Assembly: GCF_003086355.1 (NCBI RefSeq)
Contig: NZ_CP031733.1
Coordinates: 124,001-188,000, forward strand
Direction of reading: 5' to 3'
Source: Streptococcus chenjunshii
Lineage (GTDB): Bacteria > Bacillota > Bacilli > Lactobacillales > Streptococcaceae
DNA: 64,000 nucleotides
The notes below the pieces were generated by a model, which was not told the DNA's origin, did no database searches, and saw only the letters and a list, made by a program, of their open reading frames with translations. The translations under genes were made by a program, and so were the position numbers. Positions 9,255 to 18,235 of the stretch are shown one piece after another. Each line of letters starts with the position of its first letter. Position 1 is the first letter of the stretch.

Positions 9255-10190
9255 ATGAAATTAGCAACACGGATTAATTCGTTTCTGCCTGTTAATGATA
9301 ACGATTTAAGCAAGGTATTGGCCCGTTTTAAAGAACTGCATTTGGATTATGTCGATTTAAACTATCCAGAGCATGTTGAACAGTATCAAACTGAGACAGT
9401 TAAGGCAATGCTGGCAGATAATCAGCTGACTTTAAATGGTTTGGCACTGCGTTTTAGAAATCCATTTATTAATGGGGAGTTGGGTAACGCTGACCCTAAA
9501 GTTGCTCAGGAAGCCTTACAGCTGTGCAAAGATGCTGTAGATTACTGCCGCAGCCTTGACGGAAAAGTTATCACAATTTGGCTGGGATATGATGGCTTTG
9601 ATTACAGTTTTCAGATCAACTACCGCAAGGTTTGGGACCAGCTGGTTCAAGCCTATCAGGAAATTTGTGATTATGCTGGGGATTTGCAAATCAGTATTGA
9701 ATATAAACCCTTTCAGCCGCGTGCCTATGCCTTTGTTGAAGGGATGGGGGTAACAGGTATGCTGCTGCATGATATTAACCGTCCTAATATTGGCGTGACT
9801 TTGGATTACTGCCATATGCTGATGAAGCATGAAAATCCGGCTTTTGCTGCTGATATTTTCGGAAGCCGGCAGCAGCTTTACGGAATCCATTTAAATGATG
9901 GCTATGGTCTTAATGATGACGGATTGATGGTGGGAACCGCTACACCGTTTAAAACGCTGGAACTTCTTTATTATTTGAAAAAACATGATTATTCAGGAGT
10001 AGTTTATTTCGATACTTTCCCAGTTATTGAAGGCGCTGATGAAGAGTGCGCTCGTAATATAGAAATGATTAATTATATGGACAGTCTAATTGATCAGGTC
10101 GGTTTGGATACTATTCAGTCAGTAATTGATAAAAATGATGCTATCGCTGCTAACAAATTAATGCTGCAGTTTTTTAAAGGGAATAAATAA
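9255..10190 (+). CDS. Sugar phosphate isomerase/epimerase-like TIM-barrel protein
   Basis: 311-aa protein of the xylose isomerase-like TIM-barrel superfamily. Putative metal-ligand strands are visible: SIEYKPF (Glu), GVTLDYCHML (Asp, His), YGIHLNDGYG (His, Asp) and a late acidic segment. Members isomerise or epimerise sugars or sugar phosphates. It is followed 24 bases later by a PTS EIIBC and then a DeoR-type regulator, so it probably handles the sugar phosphate that this PTS delivers. The substrate cannot be told from sequence. Confidence 0.78.
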   Translation: MKLATRINSFLPVNDNDLSKVLARFKELHLDYVDLNYPEHVEQYQTETVKAMLADNQLTLNGLALRFRNPFINGELGNADPKVAQEALQLCKDAVDYCRSLDGKVITIWLGYDGFDYSFQINYRKVWDQLVQAYQEICDYAGDLQISIEYKPFQPRAYAFVEGMGVTGMLLHDINRPNIGVTLDYCHMLMKHENPAFAADIFGSRQQLYGIHLNDGYGLNDDGLMVGTATPFKTLELLYYLKKHDYSGVVYFDTFPVIEGADEECARNIEMINYMDSLIDQVGLDTIQSVIDKNDAIAANKLMLQFFKGNK

Positions 10191-10214
10191 TAATTAGTAA
10201 TTGAGGTGATAATT

Positions 10215-11585
10215 ATGGCTGATTATAAAGCAACGGCTCAGGGGATTTTAGCCCATATTGGCGGTGCTGAAAATGTGGTAAATATGTCTCATTGTGCGAC
10301 GCGCCTGCGTCTTAATTTAAGAGATGCCTCGCTGGCTGATGATGAGGCGGTGCAGAATGTAGAAGGGGTGGTCAATGTTATCAATAAGGCAGGGCAGTAC
10401 CAAATTTTAATCGGTACCGAAGTTCCCCATGTCTATGATGAATTTGAAACCTTAGTGAAAGGCAGTGAAAAATCAGATTTGGATGAAAGTGACAGCCAAG
10501 GAGGGAGTGTCATTAGTAAAGTCTTTGCAGCTATTTCAGGTATTTTTGCCCCTTTGCTTCCAGCTTTAGCAGGTTCGGGGATTCTAAGAGGTCTGCTGAT
10601 TCTGTCTGTACAGCTAGGTCTCATTGCTGAAAACAGCGGTACTTATACGATTCTTTATGCTGCATCAATGGCTGTCTTCTATTTCCTTCCGGTTTTATTA
10701 GCCTTTTCATCGGCTAGACGTTTTGGAGCCAGTCCCTATATTTCGGCCTTAATCGGGGCAGCGCTGCTGCATCCGGACTTTATTGCTCTGATGGGTGATA
10801 CCGGAAATGGTGCAATGTCATCCTTCTTTGGAATTCCTGTGGTTCTGATGAACTATAATTCAACAGTCGTTCCAATTATTTTGGCCATCTGGGCTTACTC
10901 CTATCTTTACAAATGGCTGGATAAACACATTCCGGAAACTTTAAAACTCGTTCTCGTCCCTCTGATTTCACTGGCTATTATGGTTCCTTTGACCGTAATT
11001 GTTATCGGGCCGATTGGGGTTTACAGCGGGGAATGGATTGCCCGTATTGTCAATTATCTGATTGAAAGGAGCGGCTTACTGACAGGCGTTCTGATCGGCG
11101 GAGGCTGGAGTGTACTTGTCAGCTTCGGTATCCACTGGGCGGTCAATCCGATTATGATCAACAATATTTCACAAGTCGGCTATGACTATATTTGTCCGCT
11201 TACCTTTGCCTGTAACTTTGCTGTTATTGGAACGGCCTTTGGCGTATGGCTCAAAGCTAAGGACAAAAACCTGAAAAATTTTGCGATGACAGGTGTTGTC
11301 ACAATTGCTTTATCGGCCATTATTGAACCGACTTTGTTTGGTATGCTGGTCAAAAACAAAAAATTATTCTTAGCACAGATTATTGCCGGTGCAGTTGGCG
11401 GTGCTTATCTCGGTTTGATGAAGGTGGTCACTAATGCTTTCGTATTTGGCAGTGTGACAACTTTCCCAGCTTTTATCGAAAGCAGTGCCAATGTCATTAA
11501 CGGAATTATCGGTCTTGGTATCGCTACGCTTGTCGGCGCAGTCCTTGGTTTTATTTTCACGGACAGGGAAGATAAGCTGGCTTAA
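10215..11585 (+). CDS. PTS EIIBC, glucose/beta-glucoside superfamily, lacking EIIA
   Basis: 456 aa from the ATG at 10215 (GAGGTGA upstream; the ATG at 10206 is less well placed). An N-terminal EIIB domain has the phosphorylated Cys27 in HCATRLRL, then a multi-spanning EIIC domain of the Glc family. The protein ends right after the EIIC domain with no EIIA, so phosphate must come from an EIIA elsewhere. Coupling to the upstream TIM-barrel enzyme suggests uptake of a less common sugar or glycoside. Confidence 0.88.
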   Translation: MADYKATAQGILAHIGGAENVVNMSHCATRLRLNLRDASLADDEAVQNVEGVVNVINKAGQYQILIGTEVPHVYDEFETLVKGSEKSDLDESDSQGGSVISKVFAAISGIFAPLLPALAGSGILRGLLILSVQLGLIAENSGTYTILYAASMAVFYFLPVLLAFSSARRFGASPYISALIGAALLHPDFIALMGDTGNGAMSSFFGIPVVLMNYNSTVVPIILAIWAYSYLYKWLDKHIPETLKLVLVPLISLAIMVPLTVIVIGPIGVYSGEWIARIVNYLIERSGLLTGVLIGGGWSVLVSFGIHWAVNPIMINNISQVGYDYICPLTFACNFAVIGTAFGVWLKAKDKNLKNFAMTGVVTIALSAIIEPTLFGMLVKNKKLFLAQIIAGAVGGAYLGLMKVVTNAFVFGSVTTFPAFIESSANVINGIIGLGIATLVGAVLGFIFTDREDKLA

Positions 11586-11647
11586 GGTAAGTTATATGAA
11601 ATAATTCGTTGAATATGGTATCATGGTTAGCGAGGTGAACGCAATAA

Positions 11648-12403
11648 ATGATTCCATATGAAAGACAACAAAAAATACTCAGTCTACTGAAAGATACCGA
11701 GTTAGTTAAATTTGATGAGATCCAAGCTGTTTTTCCGAAAGTTTCATCTTCTACTCTCCGTCGTGATTTAAAAGAACTGGAAAAGAATAATAAGGTGGAA
11801 TATCTTTCAGGCGGTGCTGTCAAATTGATGTCAACTGTTGGAGAAATCCCTATCACAACAAGAAACACGCTGTATCAAGAAGAGAAGGAGAAAATTGCCT
11901 CTCTGGCAGCTAAGGAAATTCAGGATGGCGATGTCATTTATCTGGATTCAGGCTCAACCTGCTCTCTCCTGTTTGAAAAAATTCTTACTAAACGCATTAC
12001 AATCTACACAACCAATACAGATATTTTTTCAATAAAAGGGGAGATTCTGGCAGAAATCATTATGCTGGGCGGTCAGTTCAATCCGATAAATTCTTCTGTC
12101 AGCGGTGCTTTAACTGAGGTCAACTTAAGAGATATTTATTTCAGCAAGTCTTTTTTGGGAGTCAACGGGATTGATGAAAAGTTTGGGGTAACCACTCCAA
12201 CAATTGTCGAGGCGACGAAAAAAAGATTGGTAAAGGAGCATTCTGATAATGTTTTTCTCCTGTGTGACAGTTCGAAATTTCATAAACTTTCTAATGTCAA
12301 GGCCTTTGCCTTGCAGGACATTACAGTCGTTTCCGACCGTTTTGATGAGAGAATCAGCAAACTGGTGCCGCTGGTTGCTGCCAGGAGCGGTCAGGATATG
12401 TAA
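11648..12403 (+). CDS. DeoR/GlpR-family transcriptional regulator
   Basis: 251 aa with an N-terminal winged HTH (about residues 1-57, YERQQKILSLLK and SSSTLRRDLKELE) and a C-terminal DeoR sugar-phosphate sensor domain (DGDVIYLDSGSTC, TTNTDIF, GGQFNP). Such regulators bind phosphorylated sugars and control the neighbouring operon. It lies 62 bases after the EIIBC gene on the same strand and probably regulates the 9255-11585 genes. Confidence 0.88.
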   Translation: MIPYERQQKILSLLKDTELVKFDEIQAVFPKVSSSTLRRDLKELEKNNKVEYLSGGAVKLMSTVGEIPITTRNTLYQEEKEKIASLAAKEIQDGDVIYLDSGSTCSLLFEKILTKRITIYTTNTDIFSIKGEILAEIIMLGGQFNPINSSVSGALTEVNLRDIYFSKSFLGVNGIDEKFGVTTPTIVEATKKRLVKEHSDNVFLLCDSSKFHKLSNVKAFALQDITVVSDRFDERISKLVPLVAARSGQDM

Positions 12404-12416
12404 AAATCATTAGAGA

Positions 12417-12472
12417 GCGGGCCAAAAATCGGTAAATTGTCCTAACATGACGATTTCGATTTTGGCGCCCGC
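12417..12472. repeat. Long imperfect inverted repeat after the DeoR gene
   Basis: GCGGGCCAAAAATCG pairs with CGATTTTGGCGCCCGC across a loop of about 25 bases. There is no T-run, so it may be part of a two-stage terminator with the next hairpin, or a structured 3' end. Confidence 0.55.
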
Positions 12473-12507
12473 CTCCAATTAACCACTGCGCTAAACGCAT
12501 ATGATGA

Positions 12508-12533
12508 GGCAGGACTTTTGTTCCTGCCTTTTA
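12508..12533 (+). terminator. Rho-independent terminator
   Basis: GGCAGGA / TCCTGCC stem with a 7-base loop followed by TTTT; ends the sugar operon or the DeoR transcript. Confidence 0.75.
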
Positions 12534-12617
12534 ATGATTTATCTTAAAGTTTGGCTGTCTCTTGTTTAAAAATTTTTGCCCTTTAGTGCCTGCATTTGTT
12601 TAATTCCTGCTTCTTTT

Positions 12618-12625
12618 TTCGAATG
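12618..12625 (+). promoter_or_regulatory. Probable ComX (SigX) cin-box before ssb
   Basis: A T-rich run followed by TTCGAATG, 19 bases before the ssb ATG, differs at one position from the streptococcal combox TNCGAATA, and has the usual T-rich flank. ssbB is a classic late competence gene in streptococci. Confidence 0.6.
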
Positions 12626-12643
12626 ATAAAGTAGGAGGGTAAT

Positions 12644-13039
12644 ATGTATAACAAAGTTATTATTATTGGACGGCTGACGGCGATGCCTGAGCTTGTTAAA
12701 ACAACAAATAATAAATCTGTCACGCATGTCACTATGGCGGTTAACCGTCGATTTAAAAAGCAGAACGGTGAACGGACTGCTGATTTTATTAATATTGTTA
12801 TTTGGGGACGTTTAGCTGAAACGCTGGTTTCTTACGCCGGCAAGGGCAGTCTTATCTCACTGGATGGGGAACTGCGTACGCGCAGATATGAAAAAGATAC
12901 ACAAACGCATTATGTCACTGAAGTGCTCTGCCATTCTTTCCAGCTTTTGGAGAGCAGGGCACAGCGGGCGCTGAGGGAAAATAATAGTACAAGCAATTTG
13001 ACGGATTTAGTTTTAGCAGAGGAAGAGCTGCCTTTTTGA
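12644..13039 (+). CDS. ssbB: Single-stranded DNA-binding protein, competence paralogue SsbB
   Basis: 131-aa SSB: OB-fold with MYNKVIIIGRLTAMPELVKT, HVTMAVNRRFK and DFINIVIWGRLAETL, and the C-terminal acidic tip EEELPF that recruits partner proteins. The short length (131 aa against about 165 aa for the housekeeping Ssb) and the cin-box-like promoter fit SsbB, which protects incoming single-stranded DNA during transformation. A hairpin terminator follows. Confidence 0.87.
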   Translation: MYNKVIIIGRLTAMPELVKTTNNKSVTHVTMAVNRRFKKQNGERTADFINIVIWGRLAETLVSYAGKGSLISLDGELRTRRYEKDTQTHYVTEVLCHSFQLLESRAQRALRENNSTSNLTDLVLAEEELPF

Positions 13040-13162
13040 TTAAAGCTGGTATTTGAAGCAAATCCCAATCGATAGCTCTGTCTGCTCAGAACTTTTTTGC
13101 CGGCTGCATTGTCATAAAAAGCAGTTAGTTTAGGAAAAACGTATTTTTTTAGATGGAAAATG

Positions 13163-13188
13163 GGTCAGAGATCAGTCTCTGGCCTTTT
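13163..13188 (+). terminator. Rho-independent terminator after ssbB
   Basis: Nine-pair stem GGTCAGAGA / TCTCTGGCC (one G-T pair), 4-base loop, then TTTT. Confidence 0.75.
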
Positions 13189-13223
13189 GCTTGCCTCGTC
13201 AGACTGTTTAAAACAAATATCAA

Positions 13224-13343
13224 TTGGGCCGATCTGAAAATTTTGTTATACTAAGGATAAGGCTGTAAAAATGAATGGTCTTTGTTTTCCTGAAAAGTCC
13301 GTATTTGATATACACTTAACGAAAAAACAAAACATGTTATAAT
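13224..13343 (+). promoter_or_regulatory. Two candidate promoters for levQSRT
   Basis: First: TTGGGC at 13224, 17 bases, TATACT at 13247. Second: TTAACG at 13316, 16 bases, TATAAT at 13338. Both read toward levQ across about 300-400 bases of leader, which contains the structured repeat element. Confidence 0.6.
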
Positions 13344-13515
13344 AAGGGTAAGCTGATACTGGACGCATACAAAATGATACTGTACAGCTGATAAAGTTGG
13401 CTGTTTAGGTTTAACTGACTGTGAGTGTTACCTCTGTTCTGCTGGATGTGAGCAAATTTCGAGACCGTTGCCGTTGGCTGCGGCTTGTATTTTAACGGCC
13501 TTTGTATCTTGTGAA

Positions 13516-13624
13516 TTGAACACGGCCTAAGAGCTGTGCAAAAAGGACAGTCTGTCCTAGAACCCTATGGTTCTTCGTCCAGCCTCCTATTTTTGCTTTG
13601 CTCTTTACACGGCCTTTGTATCTT
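13516..13624 (+). repeat. Structured intergenic element, copy A (levQ leader)
   Basis: Begins near GAACACGGCC and ends ACGGCCTTTGTATCTT just before the levQ ribosome-binding site (GAAGGGGG). Three stems can be drawn: P1 AAGAGC..TGCAAAAA with TTTTTGC..GCTCTT; P2 GGACA/TGTCC; P3 AGAACC/GGTTCT. TCCT motifs flank P3. A second ACGGCCTTTGTATCTT stands immediately upstream at 13495-13510, the tail of another, degenerate copy. It may be a cis-acting RNA or a mobile repeat; see the findings. Confidence 0.72.
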
Positions 13625-13641
13625 AATGAAGGGGGTGTGGG

Positions 13642-14613
13642 ATGAGGCTGCATTTAAATTATAAAAAAGCATTTTTTTGGCTTATTGGGATAGTATCGGT
13701 TTTAGTGCTTGGACTGATCTATGTTCGCGGAACAGCTTCGCCTGCCATAGCTAATCAAAAGAAAATCGGGGTCACCTATATGACCATGAATAATGATTTT
13801 TATAAAATTCTGAATGCTGAAATCAAGAAAAGTGTCAGTGAGCATCATGATATTCTTTATGTCAGAGATCCGGAGCTTGATGAAAAAAAGCAGAGTCAGC
13901 AGATTACCTATTTTATTGAACAGAAGGTAGATGTTATTGTCATTAATCCTGTTAAAAGTGACAGCAATCAAGTTATTGCGGCTTTAAAGAAAGCGCAGAA
14001 AAAAGGTATCAAGATTATAGCTGTTGATACGCAGCTTCAGGGGATCAAAGCAGATTCTACCATTGTCTCAGATAATTATCGGGCCGGCGTTCTAAATGCA
14101 CGGAATATGATGAGTGTTCTCAAAGAAGCCGATATTTTGCTTTTAGAACATTCCAATACGATTTCTGCTACCGAGAGGATTAAGGGCTTTCTGGATACGA
14201 TTGCTGGACAGGATAATTACCGCATTGTTGCCCGAAAAGATACACTTGGTCAGACGGAAGTGGGTTTGCCTGAAGTTAGGGAAGTTATCGAACAAGGGAC
14301 CGCATTCAATGTAGTTATGGCTCTGAACGATCGCAGCGCTTTAGGAGCACTTGCTGCAATAAAAGAGACCAAGCTGTCGGGAAAAATTTATATTTATGGA
14401 ATTGATGGTTCTCCCGACATGAAGAATTTACTGGCCGGAACAGAAGATGTTCAGGCTACAGTTGCTCAGTCCCCAATTGCTATGGGTGAAAAGACAGCTG
14501 AAGTTATTTATCTTTTAACTGCAGGTAAGAAAGTTAAGCAGGAATATGTGATACCTGTTGAGCTGATTAGCAAAGAAACGATTGATGAGCATGATATAAC
14601 GGGGTGGCAGTGA
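13642..14613 (+). CDS. levQ: LevQ-like membrane-anchored sugar-binding sensor protein
   Basis: 323-aa extracytoplasmic protein: one N-terminal membrane anchor (about residues 11-28) without a lipobox, then a ribose-binding (RbsB/LacI-type) fold with KIGVTYMTMNNDFY, DVIVINPVKSDS, IKIIAVDTQ and VVMALNDRSALGALAAI. With no ABC transporter genes nearby, and immediate overlap with a histidine kinase, it is a sensor subunit. In S. mutans, LevQ and LevT are the sugar-binding partners of the LevRS two-component system that responds to fructose and mannose. The stop overlaps the next ATG. Confidence 0.82.
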   Translation: MRLHLNYKKAFFWLIGIVSVLVLGLIYVRGTASPAIANQKKIGVTYMTMNNDFYKILNAEIKKSVSEHHDILYVRDPELDEKKQSQQITYFIEQKVDVIVINPVKSDSNQVIAALKKAQKKGIKIIAVDTQLQGIKADSTIVSDNYRAGVLNARNMMSVLKEADILLLEHSNTISATERIKGFLDTIAGQDNYRIVARKDTLGQTEVGLPEVREVIEQGTAFNVVMALNDRSALGALAAIKETKLSGKIYIYGIDGSPDMKNLLAGTEDVQATVAQSPIAMGEKTAEVIYLLTAGKKVKQEYVIPVELISKETIDEHDITGWQ

Positions 14614-15932
14614 TGAATAATATTAGGATTATCAGATACAGTAAGCTGGCCTTAATTCTTATCAATCTGGTTGCTATTGTTTATAATGTCTCCCTTTACC
14701 TTTTCGCGACTAACTACATTGTCGCAAAAGGGCTGTCGCATGACTTATTGGAAAAATTAGATCGTATTCCCAATTCTCCTGTCAATGTTTTTCTGACGAC
14801 CATATTTTTCTATGCTGCTCTTTTGTTAGTCATCGCTTACCGTGATCGGCAGGAAAAGTATCGTTTATCTGTATATGACGGGCTGTCTGTTCTTGAAGTC
14901 GGGCTTATGCTTGCAGTTTTTATAGCTTCGCAATCCTCTTATAATGGTCTTATTTTATTGGTGTTTACAGATATTTTTTACAGCTCTAAAGAATTTGGTG
15001 CTTCTCAGGGGAGAAAATCCTGGCTGGTTTTTATCTTCTTCAGCTTTACTGCGCTTCTGCTTTCCAATTATGATATCCTGTCACTTTTTGTTCGGCTGCC
15101 TTCTTTAGATACCTTCATCAGTTTTTACCCCCATTCAACTCGGCTTGCTATTTTATTTTTTAAAAATTTCTTGGTTTCCTTGAACATAGTTGTGTTTATT
15201 ACATCGCTTTTATCTTATATCATGTATTCGGTCACGCAGAGACACAATATTGAGGAAGAACTGAAGATGGTCTCCAAAGTTAATACGGAATTAAACAGCT
15301 ATGTTGCTTTGACAGAAAAAATTGTTGAGGATCGTGAACGCAAACGTATTGCCAGAGAGATTCACGATACGCTGGGTCATGCATTGACTGGAATTTCGGC
15401 TGGAATAGATGCGGTCAGAGTTTTAGTTGATATAGATCCGTCGCGGGCAAAAGAACAGCTGCAAAATATGTCGCTGGTTGTGCGTGATGGTATTCGTGAT
15501 GTCAGAGGGTCTCTTAAAAAGCTGCGTCCTGGAGCTTTAGAAAACGGCAGTTTAAAAGAAGCCCTATTGCAAATGATTAAGGAATACGAGGCAGTTTCTC
15601 ATATGCAGATTGAATTGTATTACCGATGGGATAAAGTTGATTTGGACAGCATGAAGGAAAATATTGTTTTTCGTGTCATTCAGGAATCTATTACCAATTC
15701 ACTGAGGCACGGTCATGCGAATAAGATTGTTATCCATCTCCTCAATCAGGAGAAGTATATAATCAGTATACAGGATAACGGCATTGGTTTTACTGAACTG
15801 CACTATGGATACGGCCTTAAACAAATGAAAGAACGTCTGGCTGTTGTTGGCGGCAGTGTACGTTTTGAAAATAGGAATGGCTTCTTTACTTGGATTGAAA
15901 TTCCTAAAAGAAATGGAGAAATAGATGATTAA
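14613..15932 (+). CDS. levS: LevS-like sensor histidine kinase
   Basis: About 439 aa. The N-terminal half has roughly six hydrophobic segments (to about residue 210) with little extracellular loop, consistent with sensing through partner proteins. The cytoplasmic half has the HisKA_3 box REIHDTLGHALTGIS with the phospho-His near residue 250, and an HATPase_c domain (VIQESITNSLRHGHANK, DNGIGF, GYGLKQMKERL). ATG 14613 shares its A with the levQ stop codon. It overlaps the response regulator gene by 8 bases. Family: NarX/DesK-type kinases. Confidence 0.85.
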   Translation: MNNIRIIRYSKLALILINLVAIVYNVSLYLFATNYIVAKGLSHDLLEKLDRIPNSPVNVFLTTIFFYAALLLVIAYRDRQEKYRLSVYDGLSVLEVGLMLAVFIASQSSYNGLILLVFTDIFYSSKEFGASQGRKSWLVFIFFSFTALLLSNYDILSLFVRLPSLDTFISFYPHSTRLAILFFKNFLVSLNIVVFITSLLSYIMYSVTQRHNIEEELKMVSKVNTELNSYVALTEKIVEDRERKRIAREIHDTLGHALTGISAGIDAVRVLVDIDPSRAKEQLQNMSLVVRDGIRDVRGSLKKLRPGALENGSLKEALLQMIKEYEAVSHMQIELYYRWDKVDLDSMKENIVFRVIQESITNSLRHGHANKIVIHLLNQEKYIISIQDNGIGFTELHYGYGLKQMKERLAVVGGSVRFENRNGFFTWIEIPKRNGEIDD

Positions 15933-16602
15933 AGTGATGATTGTTGACGATCAGGAGCTGATTCGGGAATCGCTAAAGATAATCTTGTCCGCTTACACAG
16001 AAGTTGAAGTCATTGCTCTTGTCAATGATGGCGAAGATGTGCTGGAAGCCATCCAGCAAAAAAAGCCTGATATTATCTTAATGGATATCAGGATGCCTAA
16101 GATGGACGGCGTTCTCTGTACAAAACTGGTCAAAGAGACTTATCCGGATATCAAGATTATTATTTTAACAACTTTTGATGATGATGAATTTATTTTCAGT
16201 GCTCTGAAATATGGGGCTTCTGGCTATATTCTCAAAGGGGTATCAACAGAAGAGCTTCATCAGGCTATTTTGACAGTTTATAATGGCGGGGCTATGATCA
16301 ACCCTGATATTGCGACTAAGGTCTTTAAACTTTTTTCACAGATGGCGCATTCAAATATTGATGTAGCCGTTGAAGAAAAAAATGTAAAGGAAATGAGCCA
16401 AAATGAATGGCGGATTATTCAGCAGGTAGGTTTCGGTCTGTCCAATAAAGAAATTGCTGCTAAGCTCTATTTATCAGAAGGCACTGTTCGCAATTATCTA
16501 TCGGGGATTTTATCTAAGCTGAATCTGCGTGATCGGACCCAGTTAGCTCTCTGGTCTGTGCAGACAGGTGTAACGATGAAGGATTTAAATAAGGATGACT
16601 AA
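15925..16602 (+). CDS. levR: LevR-like NarL-family response regulator
   Basis: 225-aa response regulator: receiver domain with acidic pocket (VDDQE), phospho-Asp near residue 54 in ILMDIRMPKMDG, the switch Thr and Lys (LTTFDD, YILKG), and a C-terminal LuxR HTH (MSQNEWRIIQQVGFGLSNKEIAAKLYLSEGTVRNYLSGIL). It should activate levDEFGX; tandem palindromes upstream of levD are candidate sites. Overlaps its kinase and the downstream levT gene. Confidence 0.87.
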   Translation: MIKVMIVDDQELIRESLKIILSAYTEVEVIALVNDGEDVLEAIQQKKPDIILMDIRMPKMDGVLCTKLVKETYPDIKIIILTTFDDDEFIFSALKYGASGYILKGVSTEELHQAILTVYNGGAMINPDIATKVFKLFSQMAHSNIDVAVEEKNVKEMSQNEWRIIQQVGFGLSNKEIAAKLYLSEGTVRNYLSGILSKLNLRDRTQLALWSVQTGVTMKDLNKDD

Positions 16603-17911
16603 TATACTGAATGTGTTGAAAAAGAAAAAGCTTAGGCTGCCTCTGCTGCTGTTTTTCTTAACTGTTCTTTTGGCTGGTGCTTATTTTTGGCAGCGCAGAA
16701 CCATTGTTATCCGTTTAGGGATTTATTCCGGCAGCAGCTGGGATGTCCCTAACAGCAAGGATAATCGTGTCATTGATTCGGCTATTGCTGTTTTTGAAGC
16801 GGAACACCCTAATGTTAAGGTTGTTTATGACAGCGGTATTCCTAAAGATGACTATTCTTCATGGCTGTCAGATAGCATTTTGAGAGGAAAGCAGCCTGAT
16901 CTCTTTATGGTGCCGGAAGATGATTTTAGCCTGCTTTCGTCAGCTGGAGCTTTGAGAAATCTTTCGTCATTAATTGAGAACGATTTGGATACCGGTGCTT
17001 ACTACAGTTCGTCTTTAACAGCGGGTCAGTATAAGGGGGAATATTATGCCCTGCCTTTTGAAGCGAATCCGATTATGATGTGTGTCAATAAGGACTTGCT
17101 CGAAAAAGAAGGTCTTTCCCTTCCTGATAAGGACTGGACCTTGGCAGATTTCTACCGTATATGCCAGGCAGTTACTAAAGATACTGACGGCGATGGTGTT
17201 GTAGATCAATATGGCAGTACAGATTATACTTGGCAGCAAGCCCTTCTTGCATATGGCGGTGAGATTTATGACCAGAATACGAATCAATTAACCGTGGCCA
17301 GCGGCAAAATGAGAAAAGCGCTGTCTTTTATTTCTAAATTAGAAGCTTTAACTGATAATATCAAGGTTTCTTCTGAAGACTTCGACCAAGGGAAGGTCGC
17401 TTTTTATCCTATGACTTTAGCCCAGTATCGAACCTATAAACCTTATCCTTATCATGTTGCCAAGTACTCCAGTTTTTCTTGGACCTGCATTCAGATGCCG
17501 GCAGAAGAGAAAAACGATAATGCGACTGAGATTCAGACTTCTCTTTTTGCTATGTCCGCCAAAACACGGCATTCAGATCTGGTCTGGGATTTTTTAAAAA
17601 TTCTCTCCAGCCGTTCAGAAATTCAGCAGGAACTGGTTGATAAATCTCAGGGGATGTCTGTTTTACAGCCGGTCATGACCAGTGAAAAAACTCAAGATGC
17701 CTTAAATTCGGACGAGTTAGGAACGAATTCTTTAAGTATCAGCACCCTCAACCAAATGATGTCAGATTCAAAGATTCCCCCGAGATTTAAGCATTATGAT
17801 GATGTTATGTTAAAACTGGACCATCTTATTGAGCAGGCTCTGGCTGCAAAAACAATTGACAGTGAGCTCTGGACAATTCAACGGGCTGTTGAAGAAGAAC
17901 TGGATGATTAG
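16595..17911 (+). CDS. levT: LevT-like extracellular solute-binding sensor protein
   Basis: 438 aa, with an N-terminal membrane anchor (about residues 13-31) followed by a MalE-type (family 1) solute-binding domain: PNVKVVYDSG, LRGKQPDLFMVPEDDF, YALPFEANPIMMCVNKDLLEK, TLADFYRICQAV. No lipobox and no ABC partner. It completes the four-gene sensor cluster (two binding proteins, kinase, regulator) known as levQRST in S. mutans, and overlaps levR by 8 bases. Confidence 0.82.
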   Translation: MTNILNVLKKKKLRLPLLLFFLTVLLAGAYFWQRRTIVIRLGIYSGSSWDVPNSKDNRVIDSAIAVFEAEHPNVKVVYDSGIPKDDYSSWLSDSILRGKQPDLFMVPEDDFSLLSSAGALRNLSSLIENDLDTGAYYSSSLTAGQYKGEYYALPFEANPIMMCVNKDLLEKEGLSLPDKDWTLADFYRICQAVTKDTDGDGVVDQYGSTDYTWQQALLAYGGEIYDQNTNQLTVASGKMRKALSFISKLEALTDNIKVSSEDFDQGKVAFYPMTLAQYRTYKPYPYHVAKYSSFSWTCIQMPAEEKNDNATEIQTSLFAMSAKTRHSDLVWDFLKILSSRSEIQQELVDKSQGMSVLQPVMTSEKTQDALNSDELGTNSLSISTLNQMMSDSKIPPRFKHYDDVMLKLDHLIEQALAAKTIDSELWTIQRAVEEELDD

Positions 17912-17999
17912 AGCAGTACAGAGCTGTTTAAAAAAAGTATAAAGATATAAGCCGAAGTCTGGGATACTGCGGTCTGGTTTTTTGAGTTATATAAAAATA

Positions 18000-18040
18000 G
18001 GGGAAGGTAAGCGGCAATAGGCACTTGCTTCCCCTTATTT
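18000..18040 (+). terminator. Terminator after levT
   Basis: GGGGAAG / CTTCCCC stem, extended by AAG/CTT, followed by TTATTTT. Separates the sensor operon from levDEFGX. Confidence 0.65.
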
Positions 18041-18085
18041 TCATTTCGTCTAGTTTTTTTGATCTGGTTTTATCATCGAGCGGTA

Positions 18086-18143
18086 ATGACATTTGTCATG
18101 TGACTATTGACAATCGTCAATTTAATTTGATGACATTCGATAG
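18086..18143 (+). promoter_or_regulatory. Tandem palindromes upstream of levD, candidate LevR sites
   Basis: Palindrome ATGACATTTGTCAT (18086-18099) and palindrome TTGACAATCGTCAA (18107-18120) are centred 21 bases apart, two helical turns, followed by a half-like site ATGACATTCGAT at 18130. Position upstream of levD fits activator binding. Inferred only. Confidence 0.5.
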
Positions 18144-18145
18144 TA

Positions 18146-18159
18146 GGAAAACGATTTCC
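18146..18159 (+). promoter_or_regulatory. cre-like site upstream of levD
   Basis: GGAAAACGATTTCC is a 14-base near-palindrome with the central ACGA core of CcpA sites, differing from the TGAAAACGNTTTCA form only at the outer bases. levD is a known CcpA-controlled operon in S. mutans. Confidence 0.45.
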
Positions 18160-18235
18160 TTTTAAGTAAAATAAAGACAAGTAAAACAAAAGTTCAGTAT
18201 TTTCAAAGCTTTAAAACTAGTGAATTTGTTAAACT

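Noticed and set aside
13511..13624. Copies of the structured element as ordinary terminators
   Set aside because: The stems are followed by ACGGCCTTTGTATCTT and a ribosome-binding site rather than a T-run, and the motif conservation goes beyond a terminator.
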